A stretch of 64,000 nucleotides of DNA from Aquisalinus luteolus (GCF_009712425.2 NZ_VCJR02000001.1:1244001-1308000); one strand, 5' to 3'; counted from the stretch's first letter, positions 45,468 to 56,973 are shown. The notes: generated by a model not told the origin, from the sequence alone. Translations and numbers: made by a program.

Positions 45468-46442
45468 TCAGCTCGCCGCCGTCGCGGCCCCGCCTGCTAT
45501 CACGGCAGCCATCGCCGCCTGCTGCTGCAGGACCAGCTGATAGGCCTGGATTGCCATCAGGATCGGCGCAATTTTCGCCTGCGGCAGGTCGGAGGTGCGG
45601 AAACGCTCCGCCGTGACATAGTCGAGGGCAAGGAGGGCGCGATTGGTCGAGCCGAATTTCTCCTGCTTGAAGCGCTCGCGCACGGCTTGGACGGTATCGG
45701 CAAACTCGTTCGGGTCAGGGGTCATGAGATTGGCAAACGCCAGGCCGGTAATATTCGCTGGCGCGTCGGGTATCTTGCGCTCTTTCAGGGCACCACGCAA
45801 AGCAGCGATCTGGCGAGCCGTGTCAGCAGGATAGCCCGGCGAGAGCGTCGCCATCAGCGAAGCTTCCATCGTATGGCGGCCATGAAGGCCTTTCTCTTCC
45901 TTCATTGCGCCATACATCTGGTCGGCGGCCGAGGCGGCGTCACTACGATATTGCAAGGCGAGCGCCAGCGGGGGCAGGGTGCGGGTGCCGACATGCCACC
46001 AGCGGCGCTTGTTCAGGTCGTCAAATGCATTTTTCAGTGAGCTGAGGAAAGGCATCTGCGCACTGCCCTCCTTGCCGAGATGCAGGATGAGGTGGGATGC
46101 ACCTTCATAGGGCGATCCGCGGCGCAGGCCGACCTGCTTCCAGCGCTCGCGGCTGTCGGCGATGTTCTGGGTCAGAAGTAATGGGTCGATATTCTGGTGA
46201 AGCAACACGGCGGCAACGGCGTAGCGGACCGGCTGGCGCAGTAGCTGCAGCCTGCTGTGGTTCTGCTTCAGGATTTGTGCTGGTTCACGCAGGCGTTCTG
46301 CAATTTCTTCCGGCGACCCTTCTAGATCGAGCGCCGCCAGGGCGACAGCATCGCGTACAGGCCCGGCTGAATTCCATTTCAGCATGTCCTTGATCGCAGG
46401 TCTCAGGGCAAAGAATTTTTGCAGACGTTGTTCGTCGATCAT
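45468..46442 (-). CDS. Unknown protein, paralogue of the gene at 43383-44333
   Basis: 324 residues from ATG 46442 (AAGGAGG). N-terminal [50 protein letters not shown] matches the other paralogue closely; the C-terminal half is less conserved and ends in an alanine/glycine-rich tail. Mostly helical; no signal peptide. Same strand as the esterase it follows in coordinate order. Confidence 0.75.
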   Translation of the reverse strand: MIDEQRLQKFFALRPAIKDMLKWNSAGPVRDAVALAALDLEGSPEEIAERLREPAQILKQNHSRLQLLRQPVRYAVAAVLLHQNIDPLLLTQNIADSRERWKQVGLRRGSPYEGASHLILHLGKEGSAQMPFLSSLKNAFDDLNKRRWWHVGTRTLPPLALALQYRSDAASAADQMYGAMKEEKGLHGRHTMEASLMATLSPGYPADTARQIAALRGALKERKIPDAPANITGLAFANLMTPDPNEFADTVQAVRERFKQEKFGSTNRALLALDYVTAERFRTSDLPQAKIAPILMAIQAYQLVLQQQAAMAAVIAGGAATAAS

Positions 46443-46501
46443 TATCGTTCCTCCTTATTATACATCGGTATGACAAGGCTGATTTTCAAGCATCCCGGTT
46501 C

Positions 46502-46528
46502 CTTGAACAGGGCCCGCACAGCCCCCAT
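46502..46528 (+). promoter_or_regulatory. Sigma-32 (RpoH) heat-shock promoter for clpB
   Basis: CTTGAA (46502-46507), a 15-base spacer and CCCCAT (46523-46528), matching the sigma-32 consensus CTTGAA-N13/16-CCCCAT. About 70 bases before the clpB ATG. Confidence 0.7.
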
Positions 46529-46600
46529 TTACAAGTCACACGGGTATTGCCGCTGACGGGATGCCCATTCCATATTGATGCTCAAGATGAGGTCAGAACC

Positions 46601-49255
<2,655 letters not shown>

Positions 49256-49322
49256 CTCAAACTGAAGGGCGGGTGGGCAATCATCCGCTCTTCGTTTATA
49301 TGAATATGCAAAGGAGAGTGAG

Positions 49323-49529
49323 ATGAGCGACAATAAATGGCAGCCCGACAAGGAAGAGGCGATCCGCAATATCATTCGTGCGACAGTGTCTTCGAGCGGC
49401 AGCATCAAGCCGGAGGAACTCCCCCACCTCGTCCGTACACGGCTGGAAGGACAGGTCTCGGGCGATGTCGATCTTGATAGCTATATCCAGTCGGTGCTCG
49501 AAGAGATGAAGAAGGCCGGAAAGAAGTAA
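49323..49529 (+). CDS. Small hypothetical protein
   Basis: 68 residues, strong AAGGAGAG ribosome site. Charged, helical, no membrane segment. No family recognised. Ends 6 bases before the O-methyltransferase start, so the two are probably co-transcribed. Confidence 0.7.
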   Translation: MSDNKWQPDKEEAIRNIIRATVSSSGSIKPEELPHLVRTRLEGQVSGDVDLDSYIQSVLEEMKKAGKK

Positions 49530-49535
49530 GAACTG

Positions 49536-50192
49536 ATGGCGGATATTTTCGAACGGGTCGATGCCTATATCGATGGGCTGTTCATTGAAGAAGATGATGG
49601 CTTGCGCGCTGCTGCCGCGTCCTCGACGGATGGTATCATTCCCGATATCCGCATTTCCGGCGGGCAGGGGAAGTTCCTCTATCTCCTTGCGAAGCTGACT
49701 GGTGCATCCCGCATTCTGGAGATCGGCACGCTGGTCGGGTATTCGACGATCTGGATGGCGCGGGCGCTGCCGGAAGACGGTAAACTTGTTTCCCTGGAAT
49801 TCGATCCGCACCATGCTGGTGTCGCGCGGCGCAACATCGAGAAGGCGGGTGTGGCGGACAAGGTCGAGGTTATCACCGGCGATGCGCATGAGACGCTGGA
49901 AGGCATGATCGCCGAGGGGGCTGCGCCCTTCGACCTGATCTTTCTGGACGCGGAGAAACCGGGCTATCCGGATTATCTGCCCAAAATGCTTAAGCTGTCG
50001 CGGGCTGGCACGCTGATCGCTGGGGACAATGTCGTGCGCAAGGGCGAGGTGCTGGACCCGCAGGACGAGTTTGCCGAGGGTGCGGCGCGGTTCAACGCGC
50101 TGTTGGCGGCTGAGCCTTCCGTCGAGGCGGTGATCCTCCAGCAAGTCGGCATCAAGGGCCATGACGGGCTGGCACTTGCGCGCGTGAGATAG
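49536..50192 (+). CDS. O-methyltransferase (caffeoyl-CoA OMT-like)
   Basis: 218 residues. SAM-binding motif ILEIGTLVGYSTIWMARALP, acidic residue in LVSLEFDPHH, metal-binding DAEKPGYPDYL and GDNVVRKGEV match the class I cation-dependent O-methyltransferases (Methyltransf_3). Substrate unknown. Located after the small protein gene. Confidence 0.9.
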   Translation: MADIFERVDAYIDGLFIEEDDGLRAAAASSTDGIIPDIRISGGQGKFLYLLAKLTGASRILEIGTLVGYSTIWMARALPEDGKLVSLEFDPHHAGVARRNIEKAGVADKVEVITGDAHETLEGMIAEGAAPFDLIFLDAEKPGYPDYLPKMLKLSRAGTLIAGDNVVRKGEVLDPQDEFAEGAARFNALLAAEPSVEAVILQQVGIKGHDGLALARVR

Positions 50193-50252
50193 TCCCACCC
50201 GGAACTACCCCTGACACTTGTCTGTCTTTCTATTCGGATAGAGCGAGACAGT

Positions 50253-51068
50253 ATGGACATTCACAATCAGGTCCTTGGTTGGGCCATGCGCATCGGTTAT
50301 GCCGCCAGAGGCATGGTTTACCTGATCATCGGCGCTCTTGCCGCCTTCGCCGCGATAAATGGCGGGGAGGCGGAAGGCACCAGTGGTGCACTGGCTTATC
50401 TGGCCGGTCAGCCCTTCGGCAAGATGTTGCTTAGCCTCGTCGCTACCGGTCTTTTCACCTATGCTATCTGGCGTGCAATCGACGCGTTGCTAGATCTGGA
50501 AGATGAAGGTGACGATGCTGCCGGGATCGGCAACCGGCTCGGTCAGTTCATGTCCGGCGCTACCCACGCAGTGTTGGGGTTTACAGCGCTGATGATTGTT
50601 TTCGGCGTTTCTTCAGGAGGAGGAAACGGGGCTGAGAATTCCAGTGAAATGGTAATGGATTATCCGGGTGGCTGGCTCCTTGTCGTCGGTGCGGGGCTGA
50701 CCACCGGTGCCGTGGCGATCTATCTGGCGATCAAGGCATGTCATTCGAAATGGAAAGATAAGATCCGCGATAGCAATGTGACTGAGATACTGATGCCCTA
50801 TGTCCGGTTCGGGCTCATGTCACACGGCTTCGTCCTGCTGCTGATCGCCGGTATGCTGATCTGGGCGGGTGTGACCATCGATGCCGAAAAGGCGATCGGT
50901 CTGGAGCAGGCACTGGCGATGCTCGAACGACAGGCATTCGGGCGGATCATACTGTTCGTGACCGGTATCGGCCTCATCGGGTTTTCAACCTACTGCTTTG
51001 TCTATGCCGGCTACAGGATCGTGCCCAGGCTGGAAAGCGATGATGTGAAAAGCCTGGCCAGCATATGA
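50253..51068 (+). CDS. DUF1206 family membrane protein
   Basis: 271 residues with six hydrophobic segments (about 14-36, 57-80, 100-120, 143-162, 192-212, 232-252). The N-terminal motif RIGYAARGMVYLIIGALA and the internal repeated GLFTYAIWRAIDALLD, FGRIILFVTGIGLIGF match DUF1206. Three helix pairs, probably internal triplication. Function unknown. A terminator follows. Confidence 0.9.
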   Translation: MDIHNQVLGWAMRIGYAARGMVYLIIGALAAFAAINGGEAEGTSGALAYLAGQPFGKMLLSLVATGLFTYAIWRAIDALLDLEDEGDDAAGIGNRLGQFMSGATHAVLGFTALMIVFGVSSGGGNGAENSSEMVMDYPGGWLLVVGAGLTTGAVAIYLAIKACHSKWKDKIRDSNVTEILMPYVRFGLMSHGFVLLLIAGMLIWAGVTIDAEKAIGLEQALAMLERQAFGRIILFVTGIGLIGFSTYCFVYAGYRIVPRLESDDVKSLASI

Positions 51069-51096
51069 AAAGGGCCCGCTGTCGGCGGGCCCTTTT
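51068..51096. terminator. Bidirectional terminator between DUF1206 and M23 peptidase genes
   Basis: AAAAGGGCCCGC (51068-51079) and GCGGGCCCTTTT (51085-51096), perfect 12-base stem, loop TGTCG. The genes on either side converge. Confidence 0.92.
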
Positions 51097-51118
51097 AAAA
51101 AAATCATTGAAGTGAATA

Positions 51119-52936
51119 TCAACCTTGCTTCATCGCCAAGGTAACCGGGCGGGCCTTGGCGCGCATTGCCTCGATCCAGTCACGTTCGATGGTGAAGGCG
51201 GCGTGGTCGCTGCCATCCAGCTTGCGCCCATCGGCGACCTTGATAGTCATCGGATTGACCTGATCACCATTGTAGAGAACCTCGTAATGAAGGTGCGGGC
51301 CGGTGGAGCGACCGGTCGAACCGACATAGCCGATGATGTCGCCCTGGCGCACCCGTGTGCCGGCCTTGATGGCCTTGGCAAACCCGTTGAGGTGAGCATA
51401 GGCGGTCTCATATCCGGCGGAGTGCTTGATCTTCACATAGTTGCCATAGCTGGAGAACGGGCCTGCGCGTTCGATCACGCCATCACCGGCGGCCATGATC
51501 GGTGTGCCGGTGGTGGCACCGAAATCCGTGCCTTTATGACCCTTGGTGTAGCCCAGAACCGGGTGCTTGCGCATGCCGAAAGAGGAGGTGATGCGAGCAC
51601 CCTCGATCGGGGTTTTCATCAGCAGGCGGCGGGCACTGGCACCATCGGCGTCGAACCAGCTGATGTCGCTGCCATCGTCAAAGCGGTAATAGCCCCGCTC
51701 GTCCTTGCCACCGCGCCAGCTCATGCGACCGAAGAGAACTTCGCCATATTCAACGATACGGCCCTGGTCGTCATAGAAGACTTCATATACGGCTTCGAAT
51801 TCGTCGCCGTAATGGATCTCCCGCTGGAAATCGATGTCGTACAGGAACATGTTCGACAGACGGGCCGCGATCGCATGGGGCATGCCTTCCCGCGCAGCAC
51901 TGGCGAACAGGCTGTCGGTGATGGTGCCAGAGACGGTCGCATAGCGCTTCTGCGTGCGCGGCAGGATCGTGCGGGCCGTGAACTGGGCCGCAGCATCGCG
52001 CTGTACTTCGATGCGACGATCATTGCTCGACTGGACGGTCAGGGAGCGCAGTGCCTTTCCCGGGCCGAGCTCAGGATGACCGATCAGGGCCGCTTCCTGA
52101 TAAACCGTCAGTTGCGGGTCGATCAGGGAGACCTCGATCTGTGTGCCCGGACGCATGGCGCGCACGTCGGTCTCAGCCGACAGGGCCTTGATAACCGCAG
52201 CGCGATCTGCAGGGCGGACCTGCAGGCGGTCCAGCGCTTCAGACAAGCTCTCGCCGCTTTTAAGGCGAATGACATTGCCGGCAGCCGGTGCATCAGGCAG
52301 CGGTGCTTCGCGCTCGGACGCGGTAAAGATAGGTGTGAGGCCGCCGGTAAAATCATTCTCGTGGGCGAAGCCGAGACGGATATTGTCCGCCAGCCACGCC
52401 GCGTTCATGTCGATTGGTGTCGGTACGACGCGCATGTTGCCGGTCGGGGTGACGCTCGCCAGTTCAGGCAAAGGCTCCGGTTTGAGGCGGGGTACAACCG
52501 GCAGGGCAAGGGCGACAGTCGCCAGCATTTCCTTGACGATTGGCTCTGCTGCTGCGGATATCGCTGCCGATACTGGCTGGGATGTCTCTGTGGTTGCGGG
52601 CGCGGTACGGGATGCTTTCCCGGACAGAATGTCACTCACGCTGCGGGAGACGACCGTGATGCCAGGGCGTTTTGCCTCGCTGGCGGCGCCGGATTGCTCA
52701 TCGATATTCTGAGCGGCGCGGAAGGATGAAGACAGATCCTGGCTGGAAACAGAAGGAGAGGGAGTGCGCACGGAACCAGCCTGTTTCAGGTCTGTCCGCA
52801 AGAAGCCCATACTGACGAAGCACAAGGCAATCACGAAAAAAGCCAGCGCAAAACCTGCCAGCCATACCATTCCGTCGTCGTCTTGAACCCTGCCGTTCGT
52901 CGCCAGGAAGCGAGAATCAGATTGTTCTACCACCAA
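51119..52936 (-). CDS. M23 family peptidoglycan metalloendopeptidase with N-terminal anchor
   Basis: 605 residues. TTG start at 52936 with GGGGTAGG upstream. A transmembrane anchor near 22-44, a low-complexity linker to about 180, a LysM/OapA-like part (NVIRLKSGESLSEALDRLQV), then the M23 domain. The zinc ligands are visible: GHKGTDFG (H, D) and GPHLHYEV (HxH). Cleaves peptidoglycan cross-bridges; the length and anchoring suggest a DipM/NlpD-like or MepM-like role in growth or division. Divergent from chpT across a CtrA box. Confidence 0.92.
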   Translation of the reverse strand: MVVEQSDSRFLATNGRVQDDDGMVWLAGFALAFFVIALCFVSMGFLRTDLKQAGSVRTPSPSVSSQDLSSSFRAAQNIDEQSGAASEAKRPGITVVSRSVSDILSGKASRTAPATTETSQPVSAAISAAAEPIVKEMLATVALALPVVPRLKPEPLPELASVTPTGNMRVVPTPIDMNAAWLADNIRLGFAHENDFTGGLTPIFTASEREAPLPDAPAAGNVIRLKSGESLSEALDRLQVRPADRAAVIKALSAETDVRAMRPGTQIEVSLIDPQLTVYQEAALIGHPELGPGKALRSLTVQSSNDRRIEVQRDAAAQFTARTILPRTQKRYATVSGTITDSLFASAAREGMPHAIAARLSNMFLYDIDFQREIHYGDEFEAVYEVFYDDQGRIVEYGEVLFGRMSWRGGKDERGYYRFDDGSDISWFDADGASARRLLMKTPIEGARITSSFGMRKHPVLGYTKGHKGTDFGATTGTPIMAAGDGVIERAGPFSSYGNYVKIKHSAGYETAYAHLNGFAKAIKAGTRVRQGDIIGYVGSTGRSTGPHLHYEVLYNGDQVNPMTIKVADGRKLDGSDHAAFTIERDWIEAMRAKARPVTLAMKQG

Positions 52937-53056
52937 TTACCTACCCCATGAGGAACTAACTACGCGTTCCCCCCCGACATGCAACAGACGGACCACCCAA
53001 GTCCCCGGTCCAGCTGATACATTCTCACAGTCTGCATGGTGAGCGCGAGCTGTCAA

Positions 53057-53072
53057 TTAAATGTCCGTTAAC
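53057..53072. promoter_or_regulatory. CtrA box between the M23 peptidase and chpT
   Basis: TTAA (53057-53060), exactly 7 bases, TTAAC (53068-53072): a perfect match to the CtrA recognition sequence TTAA-N7-TTAAC. It lies 80 bases upstream of chpT and 120 upstream of the peptidase start. A GAATC methylation site for CcrM (GANTC) follows at 53109-53113. Confidence 0.7.
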
Positions 53073-53149
53073 GAGGGAACTTTTGGATAGCGAATGCGCA
53101 AAACGCCAGAATCAACTCACAAAGAAGCCGACAAACAAGGACCATTGCC

Positions 53150-53803
53150 ATGAGTATTGCAACCGACCCTCTCGCTCTTGCCTCACTTCTCTCGTCAAGG
53201 CTGTGCCATGACCTGATCAATCCGGTCGGCGCCATGGGTACGGGGCTGGAGGTGATGGAGACCGAAGACGATCCGGTCATGCAGGCGGAGGCGCGCAAGC
53301 TCATCAAGCTTTCGGCTGAAAAGTCGATTGCCATGCTGGATTTCGCCCGTCTGGCGTTCGGCGCTGGCAGTGCCTATGGCGCAGAGATCGATCTGGATGA
53401 TGGCAAGCGCGTCATGATCCCGGTTTTCAGCTTCATCAAGCCTGATCTGGACTGGCAATTGCCGGGCGGCCATGTACCAAAGGATTTCGTCAAGGCTGTG
53501 CTGAACATCACGCTGATGATGGCTGATTGCGTACCGCGTGCAGGCAGCAAGGTTACGGTCAGCGGTCATGTCGGCGAGCTTGTCATTCGCGCCACCGGGC
53601 CAAAGGCCAAACTGAAGCCGGAGTTGCTGTCCGCATTTGCTGCCGAGGAAGAAGGGCTGGAGCCGAAGATGACGCCGGCATATCTGGCGGGCATGATCGC
53701 CGAAGCGACCGGCGGCAAGATCCGTGGACAGGCGGTCTCCGAGGAAGAAGTCGTGTTGCTGGCGACATTCCCGGCCTGGGAAGTGCGGGATGCGGCCGAG
53801 TAG
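53150..53803 (+). CDS. chpT: Histidine phosphotransferase ChpT
   Basis: 217 residues. Relays phosphate from the CckA kinase to CtrA and CpdR. The phosphorylated histidine is His20 in SRLCHDLINPVGAM, followed by the helical hairpin and a degenerate ATPase-like C-terminal domain, the established ChpT fold. RBS AAGGACC before the ATG. A perfect CtrA box and a GANTC site lie upstream, suggesting feedback. The response regulator gene follows. Confidence 0.95.
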   Translation: MSIATDPLALASLLSSRLCHDLINPVGAMGTGLEVMETEDDPVMQAEARKLIKLSAEKSIAMLDFARLAFGAGSAYGAEIDLDDGKRVMIPVFSFIKPDLDWQLPGGHVPKDFVKAVLNITLMMADCVPRAGSKVTVSGHVGELVIRATGPKAKLKPELLSAFAAEEEGLEPKMTPAYLAGMIAEATGGKIRGQAVSEEEVVLLATFPAWEVRDAAE

Positions 53804-53910
53804 CCATCCTCACCCAAGGTCACTCAATTTATAAGTGCGCGATTAACAGCTTCTTCAAACTGGTTACTGTATTGCTGACACCTGTGTGAGACCACATGGG
53901 AGAGTTTAGG

Positions 53911-54312
53911 GTGAAGACCTGCCTTATCGTCGAAGATTCCGAAACCGTCCGTCACATCCTGACCCAGCTTGTCGAGGCGGCGGGTTATCATACCCTGCAG
54001 GCAGGCAATGCTGCCGAAGCGCTCGACGTAATGATTGCGGCCCAGCCTGAAATTGTCTTTCTTGATTGGGACCTGCCGGGGCTGGACGCGCTCGACTTTC
54101 TGCGCGGTGCCGCCGAGGCGGATATCGCCGACGCGCCGCATATCGTTCTTTGCGCGATGGAAAACGACGCCCAGCAATTTGCGCTCGCTAAAGCGGCGGG
54201 CGCGCGGTTTCACATGATCAAGCCCTATGACAAACGCGATGTTCGCGGCGTGCTCGGTCTCATCGACCAGCAGGAGAAGCTCGACATGGAAGAGATGCGG
54301 CTCATGGCCTGA
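53911..54312 (+). CDS. Single-domain (CheY-like) response regulator
   Basis: 133 residues from GTG 53911 (GGGAGAGTTTAGG upstream); an ATG at 53896 is also in frame. Receiver residues: acidic pair E8-D9, phosphoacceptor D52 in VFLDWDLPG, and lysine in MIKPYD. No output domain, so it works by protein contacts. Sequence is not close to CpdR or DivK by eye. Downstream of chpT, so it may be a further ChpT target; this is inference. Confidence 0.88.
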   Translation: MKTCLIVEDSETVRHILTQLVEAAGYHTLQAGNAAEALDVMIAAQPEIVFLDWDLPGLDALDFLRGAAEADIADAPHIVLCAMENDAQQFALAKAAGARFHMIKPYDKRDVRGVLGLIDQQEKLDMEEMRLMA

Positions 54313-54335
54313 GAATTTTCCAGATTTCAGGTACA

Positions 54336-54364
54336 AAAAAGCCCGGCACAAGGCCGGGCTTTTT
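54336..54364. terminator. Bidirectional terminator between the response regulator and ctrA
   Basis: Stem GCCCGGC (54341-54347) with GCCGGGC (54353-54359), A run before and T run after. The genes converge here. Confidence 0.88.
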
Positions 54365-54383
54365 GATTCAGGAATGAGAAGCC

Positions 54384-55079
54384 TCAAGCGGCGCCGGCTT
54401 CGCTTGCCGGGTCGCGCAGCACATAGCCGCGGCCCCAGACGGTTTCGATATAATGTTCACCATCCGTGGCGAGGGCGAGCTTCTTGCGCAGCTTGCAGAT
54501 GAAGACGTCGATGATCTTCAGTTCCGGCTCGTCCATGCCGCCATAGAGGTGGTTGAGGAACATTTCCTTGGTCAGGGTCGTGCCCTTGCGCAATGAAAGA
54601 AGCTCCAGCATCTGATATTCCTTGCCGGTCAGGTGTACGCGCTGGCCACCGACATCGACGGTCTTGGCGTCGAGGTTGACGGTGAGCGAGCCGGTCGTGA
54701 TGACCGACTGGGCGTGGCCCTTGGAACGGCGGACAATGGCGTGGATACGGGCGACCAGCTCGTCCTTGTGGAACGGCTTGGTCATGTAGTCGTCGGCACC
54801 GAAGCCGAGACCGCGCACCTTGTTTTCGGTGTCGCCGAGACCCGTCAGGATCAGGATCGGTGTGTTGACCTTGGAGACGCGCAGTTTTTTCAGCACATCG
54901 AAACCGGTCATGTCAGGCAGGTTCAGGTCGAGCAGGATGATATCGTAATCATACAGCTTGCCGAGATCGACGCCTTCTTCGCCCAGGTCGGTGGTGTAAA
55001 CATTAAATCCATCGGACTTCAGCATCAGCTCGATGCTCTGTGCTGTCGCCCCATCATCTTCAATCAGCAATACGCGCAT
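54384..55079 (-). CDS. ctrA: Cell-cycle master regulator CtrA
   Basis: 231 residues from ATG 55079 (AGGAGA upstream). Receiver with phosphoacceptor Asp51 and an OmpR-type winged-helix output. Residues 127-215 ([50 protein letters not shown]) are almost identical to Caulobacter CtrA. The protein ends in Ala-Ala (EAGAA), as for the ClpXP degron of CtrA. Controls replication, division and envelope genes. Near chpT here. About 250 bases upstream are free for cell-cycle promoters. Confidence 0.97.
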   Translation of the reverse strand: MRVLLIEDDGATAQSIELMLKSDGFNVYTTDLGEEGVDLGKLYDYDIILLDLNLPDMTGFDVLKKLRVSKVNTPILILTGLGDTENKVRGLGFGADDYMTKPFHKDELVARIHAIVRRSKGHAQSVITTGSLTVNLDAKTVDVGGQRVHLTGKEYQMLELLSLRKGTTLTKEMFLNHLYGGMDEPELKIIDVFICKLRKKLALATDGEHYIETVWGRGYVLRDPASEAGAA

Positions 55080-55336
55080 TGCCACATCTCCTGGTTTTTC
55101 ACCGAGACGTCTTCCCCTTGAAGCCGCCCTGTTATGGTTACCGAAAGCTAGGTTAGCGATAATTTACTTTCGTAAATGTTAACGCCGTTAGCTTTTGCCT
55201 TGTTATTGCCACAGAAATTTAAGGTGCGCGTAACACGCCTTAATCGCTGACTGTTGAAATTACTGGCCTTTTCGCCCCGGGCTTTACCATAGTCCGGAAA
55301 AAGAGGGTTAGGCTGATTCATGGAGTTTCACGACAG

Positions 55337-55801
55337 ATGAATGACGAACTTAAAACCCGAAAGGGTTTCTGGCGGGGGCCCGTGCAGCATGCGATCGAAC
55401 TGACTGCTGAAGAAAGACATATCGACATGTTCGGGCATGTGAACAATGCCTGGTACATCGCCTGGGCGATGGATTGTGCCTGGGCGCATTCGGATGCGCT
55501 GGGCCTGGACTATGCTGCCTATGAGCGGATCGGTGTCGGCTGCGTCGTGCGACATCATGAGTACACTTACTATGCGTCAGCCCTTGCTGGGGACCAAGTC
55601 GCCGTCGGTACCTGGATTGCCCGCAATGACGGGCGCATGCGCATGATAAGGGCGATCGAGATGCGTCGGATGAGTGATGGACAATTACTCGTCGCGGGCG
55701 AGACGGAATTCGTTGCCATCAGCATAAAGAGCGGTAAACCTGCGAGGATGCCGGCCGAATACGCCCACCTTTATGCGCCGCCGGATGACCTCGGCTCATA
55801 A
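55337..55801 (+). CDS. Acyl-CoA thioesterase, 4HBT-like hotdog
   Basis: 154 residues. Hotdog of the 4-hydroxybenzoyl-CoA thioesterase type: HIDMFGHVNNAWYIAWAMDCAWA with the D/H and N-N around the active site, and GVGCVVRHHEYTYYASALAGDQV. Substrate unknown. Divergent from ctrA across a 257-base gap. A GATTC site (CcrM) at 55315-55319 is nearby. Confidence 0.87.
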   Translation: MNDELKTRKGFWRGPVQHAIELTAEERHIDMFGHVNNAWYIAWAMDCAWAHSDALGLDYAAYERIGVGCVVRHHEYTYYASALAGDQVAVGTWIARNDGRMRMIRAIEMRRMSDGQLLVAGETEFVAISIKSGKPARMPAEYAHLYAPPDDLGS

Positions 55802-55832
55802 AAAAAGGCTGACCAGACGGTCAGCCTTTTTT
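55802..55832. terminator. Bidirectional terminator
   Basis: A run, GGCTGACC (55807-55814), loop AGAC, GGTCAGCC (55819-55826), T run. It lies between convergent thioesterase and DUF1328 genes. Confidence 0.9.
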
Positions 55833-55852
55833 CAGTGCAAGTGTCGGGTTCT

Positions 55853-56026
55853 TTATACCGGTGGACGACCGCGGACAGCGGATGCGACGGCCGAGACGAC
55901 CAGCAGGATCAGGAACACGATGAACAGGATCTGAGCGATCCCGGCAGCCGCACCGGCGATACCGGAGAAGCCGAGAAAAGCGGCGATGATCGCCAGGATA
56001 AAGAAAGTAAGAGCCCATCCTAACAT
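55853..56026 (-). CDS. DUF1328 small membrane protein
   Basis: 57 residues, one or two hydrophobic helices ([20 protein letters not shown] and [20 protein letters not shown]) with the family linker [11 protein letters not shown] between them and a short basic tail. Strong AAGGAGG ribosome site. DUF1328 proteins are small, often stress-related, inner-membrane proteins. An EcfG-like promoter precedes it. It forms a single-gene unit with the terminator at 55802-55832. Confidence 0.92.
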   Translation of the reverse strand: MLGWALTFFILAIIAAFLGFSGIAGAAAGIAQILFIVFLILLVVSAVASAVRGRPPV

Positions 56027-56056
56027 GGGAGCCTCCTTGATTTGCTATACGATCAA

Positions 56057-56083
56057 AAAACACTGTAAGAGAAGGTCAGTTCC
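56057..56083 (-). promoter_or_regulatory. EcfG-like promoter for the DUF1328 gene
   Basis: On the minus strand GGAAC (56083-56079), a 16-base spacer and TGTTTT (56062-56057). The -35 is exact; the -10 has one change from CGTT. It lies 30 bases before the start at 56026. Confidence 0.45.
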
Positions 56084-56124
56084 TGAATTTTGCAGATGTA
56101 TAATACGTATGAGGAGTGTGACCC

Positions 56125-56610
56125 ATGCCGTCGTTCGACGTCGTATCCGAAGCCAACCTGTCCGAAGTCGATAACGCGATCGGCAATGTCACCCGTGAGA
56201 TCAGTACCCGTTACGACTTCAAGGGATCGAAATCCACTGTCGAGCATGAAGATGGTGTCATCACCATCAATGCCGATGACGACCTGAAACGAAAACAGGT
56301 TCAGGAGATCCTTCAGGGCAATCTGCAGAAGCGCGGCATCGAGCCGGGCCAGCTGGATTACCAGAAGGTCGAGCCGGCAGCAGGACAATCCGTGCGCCAG
56401 AAGGTACTGGTCAAGCAGGGCCTCGACAAGGAACTCGCCAAGAAACTGGTCAAGGAGATCAAGGCGAGCAAGATGAAGGTGCAGGTCGCCATCCAGGGTG
56501 AGGAACTGCGCGTCACCGGCAAGAAGCGGGACGACCTGCAGGAGGTAATCGCCTTCCTCAAAGGTCTCGGCATCGAACAGCCGCTGCAGTACAAGAACTT
56601 CCGCGACTAG
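56125..56610 (+). CDS. yajQ: YajQ-family nucleotide-binding protein
   Basis: 161 residues, standard length. Starts MPSFDVVSEANLSEVDNAIG and ends with QPLQYKNFRD, the family termini. DUF520/YajQ: two ferredoxin-like halves. Reported to bind cyclic di-GMP or GTP and RNA in some species. Single gene with a TATAAT-type element at 56099-56104 upstream. Converges with the next minus-strand gene, 3 bases away. Confidence 0.96.
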   Translation: MPSFDVVSEANLSEVDNAIGNVTREISTRYDFKGSKSTVEHEDGVITINADDDLKRKQVQEILQGNLQKRGIEPGQLDYQKVEPAAGQSVRQKVLVKQGLDKELAKKLVKEIKASKMKVQVAIQGEELRVTGKKRDDLQEVIAFLKGLGIEQPLQYKNFRD

Positions 56611-56613
56611 ACA

Positions 56614-56973
56614 TCAGTAGGGATAAGCGTTTGTCGGTTCCTGCGGCTTGCCTGCATGGAGGAAGCGGCGGACGTGATAGCCCAGGTAAATGAGCCCCAT
56701 CAGCCCGAGATAGCGGATAATGTAATAGGCGGCATCGTCTGGCACGCGCAGGATCGTCGCGATGATGGAATCCAGAACGATGTCGTTGCCCATGCCGGCA
56801 AAGCTCATTGCAAGGAATGGCCAAACCCGGTCCAGCACGAACGCGAAAATGGTCACGCGCCAGGCCGGGAATTTGCGCGAGGCAAACAGGGAGAAGAGCA
56901 GGCCGATCCACAGGGCACGTGCCAGGTCGCTGCCCGAAAAGCCGATACTGAAAAGATACGCCAGATCCTGCAT
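56614..56973 (-). CDS. Small membrane protein of unknown function
   Basis: 119 residues with three or four helices (about 5-30, 40-60 and 83-105). No family recognised. Follows the DUF4345-like gene on the same strand at a 100-base gap. Converges with yajQ. Confidence 0.7.
   Translation of the reverse strand: MQDLAYLFSIGFSGSDLARALWIGLLFSLFASRKFPAWRVTIFAFVLDRVWPFLAMSFAGMGNDIVLDSIIATILRVPDDAAYYIIRYLGLMGLIYLGYHVRRFLHAGKPQEPTNAYPY

Noticed and set aside
49300-49306. CGTTTAT upstream of the 68-residue protein as an EcfG -10
   Set aside because: No GGAAC at the required 16-17 bases upstream.
55189-55201. TTAACGCCGTTAG in the ctrA upstream region as a CtrA box
   Set aside because: Spacing between half sites is 5, not 7, and the second half is changed.
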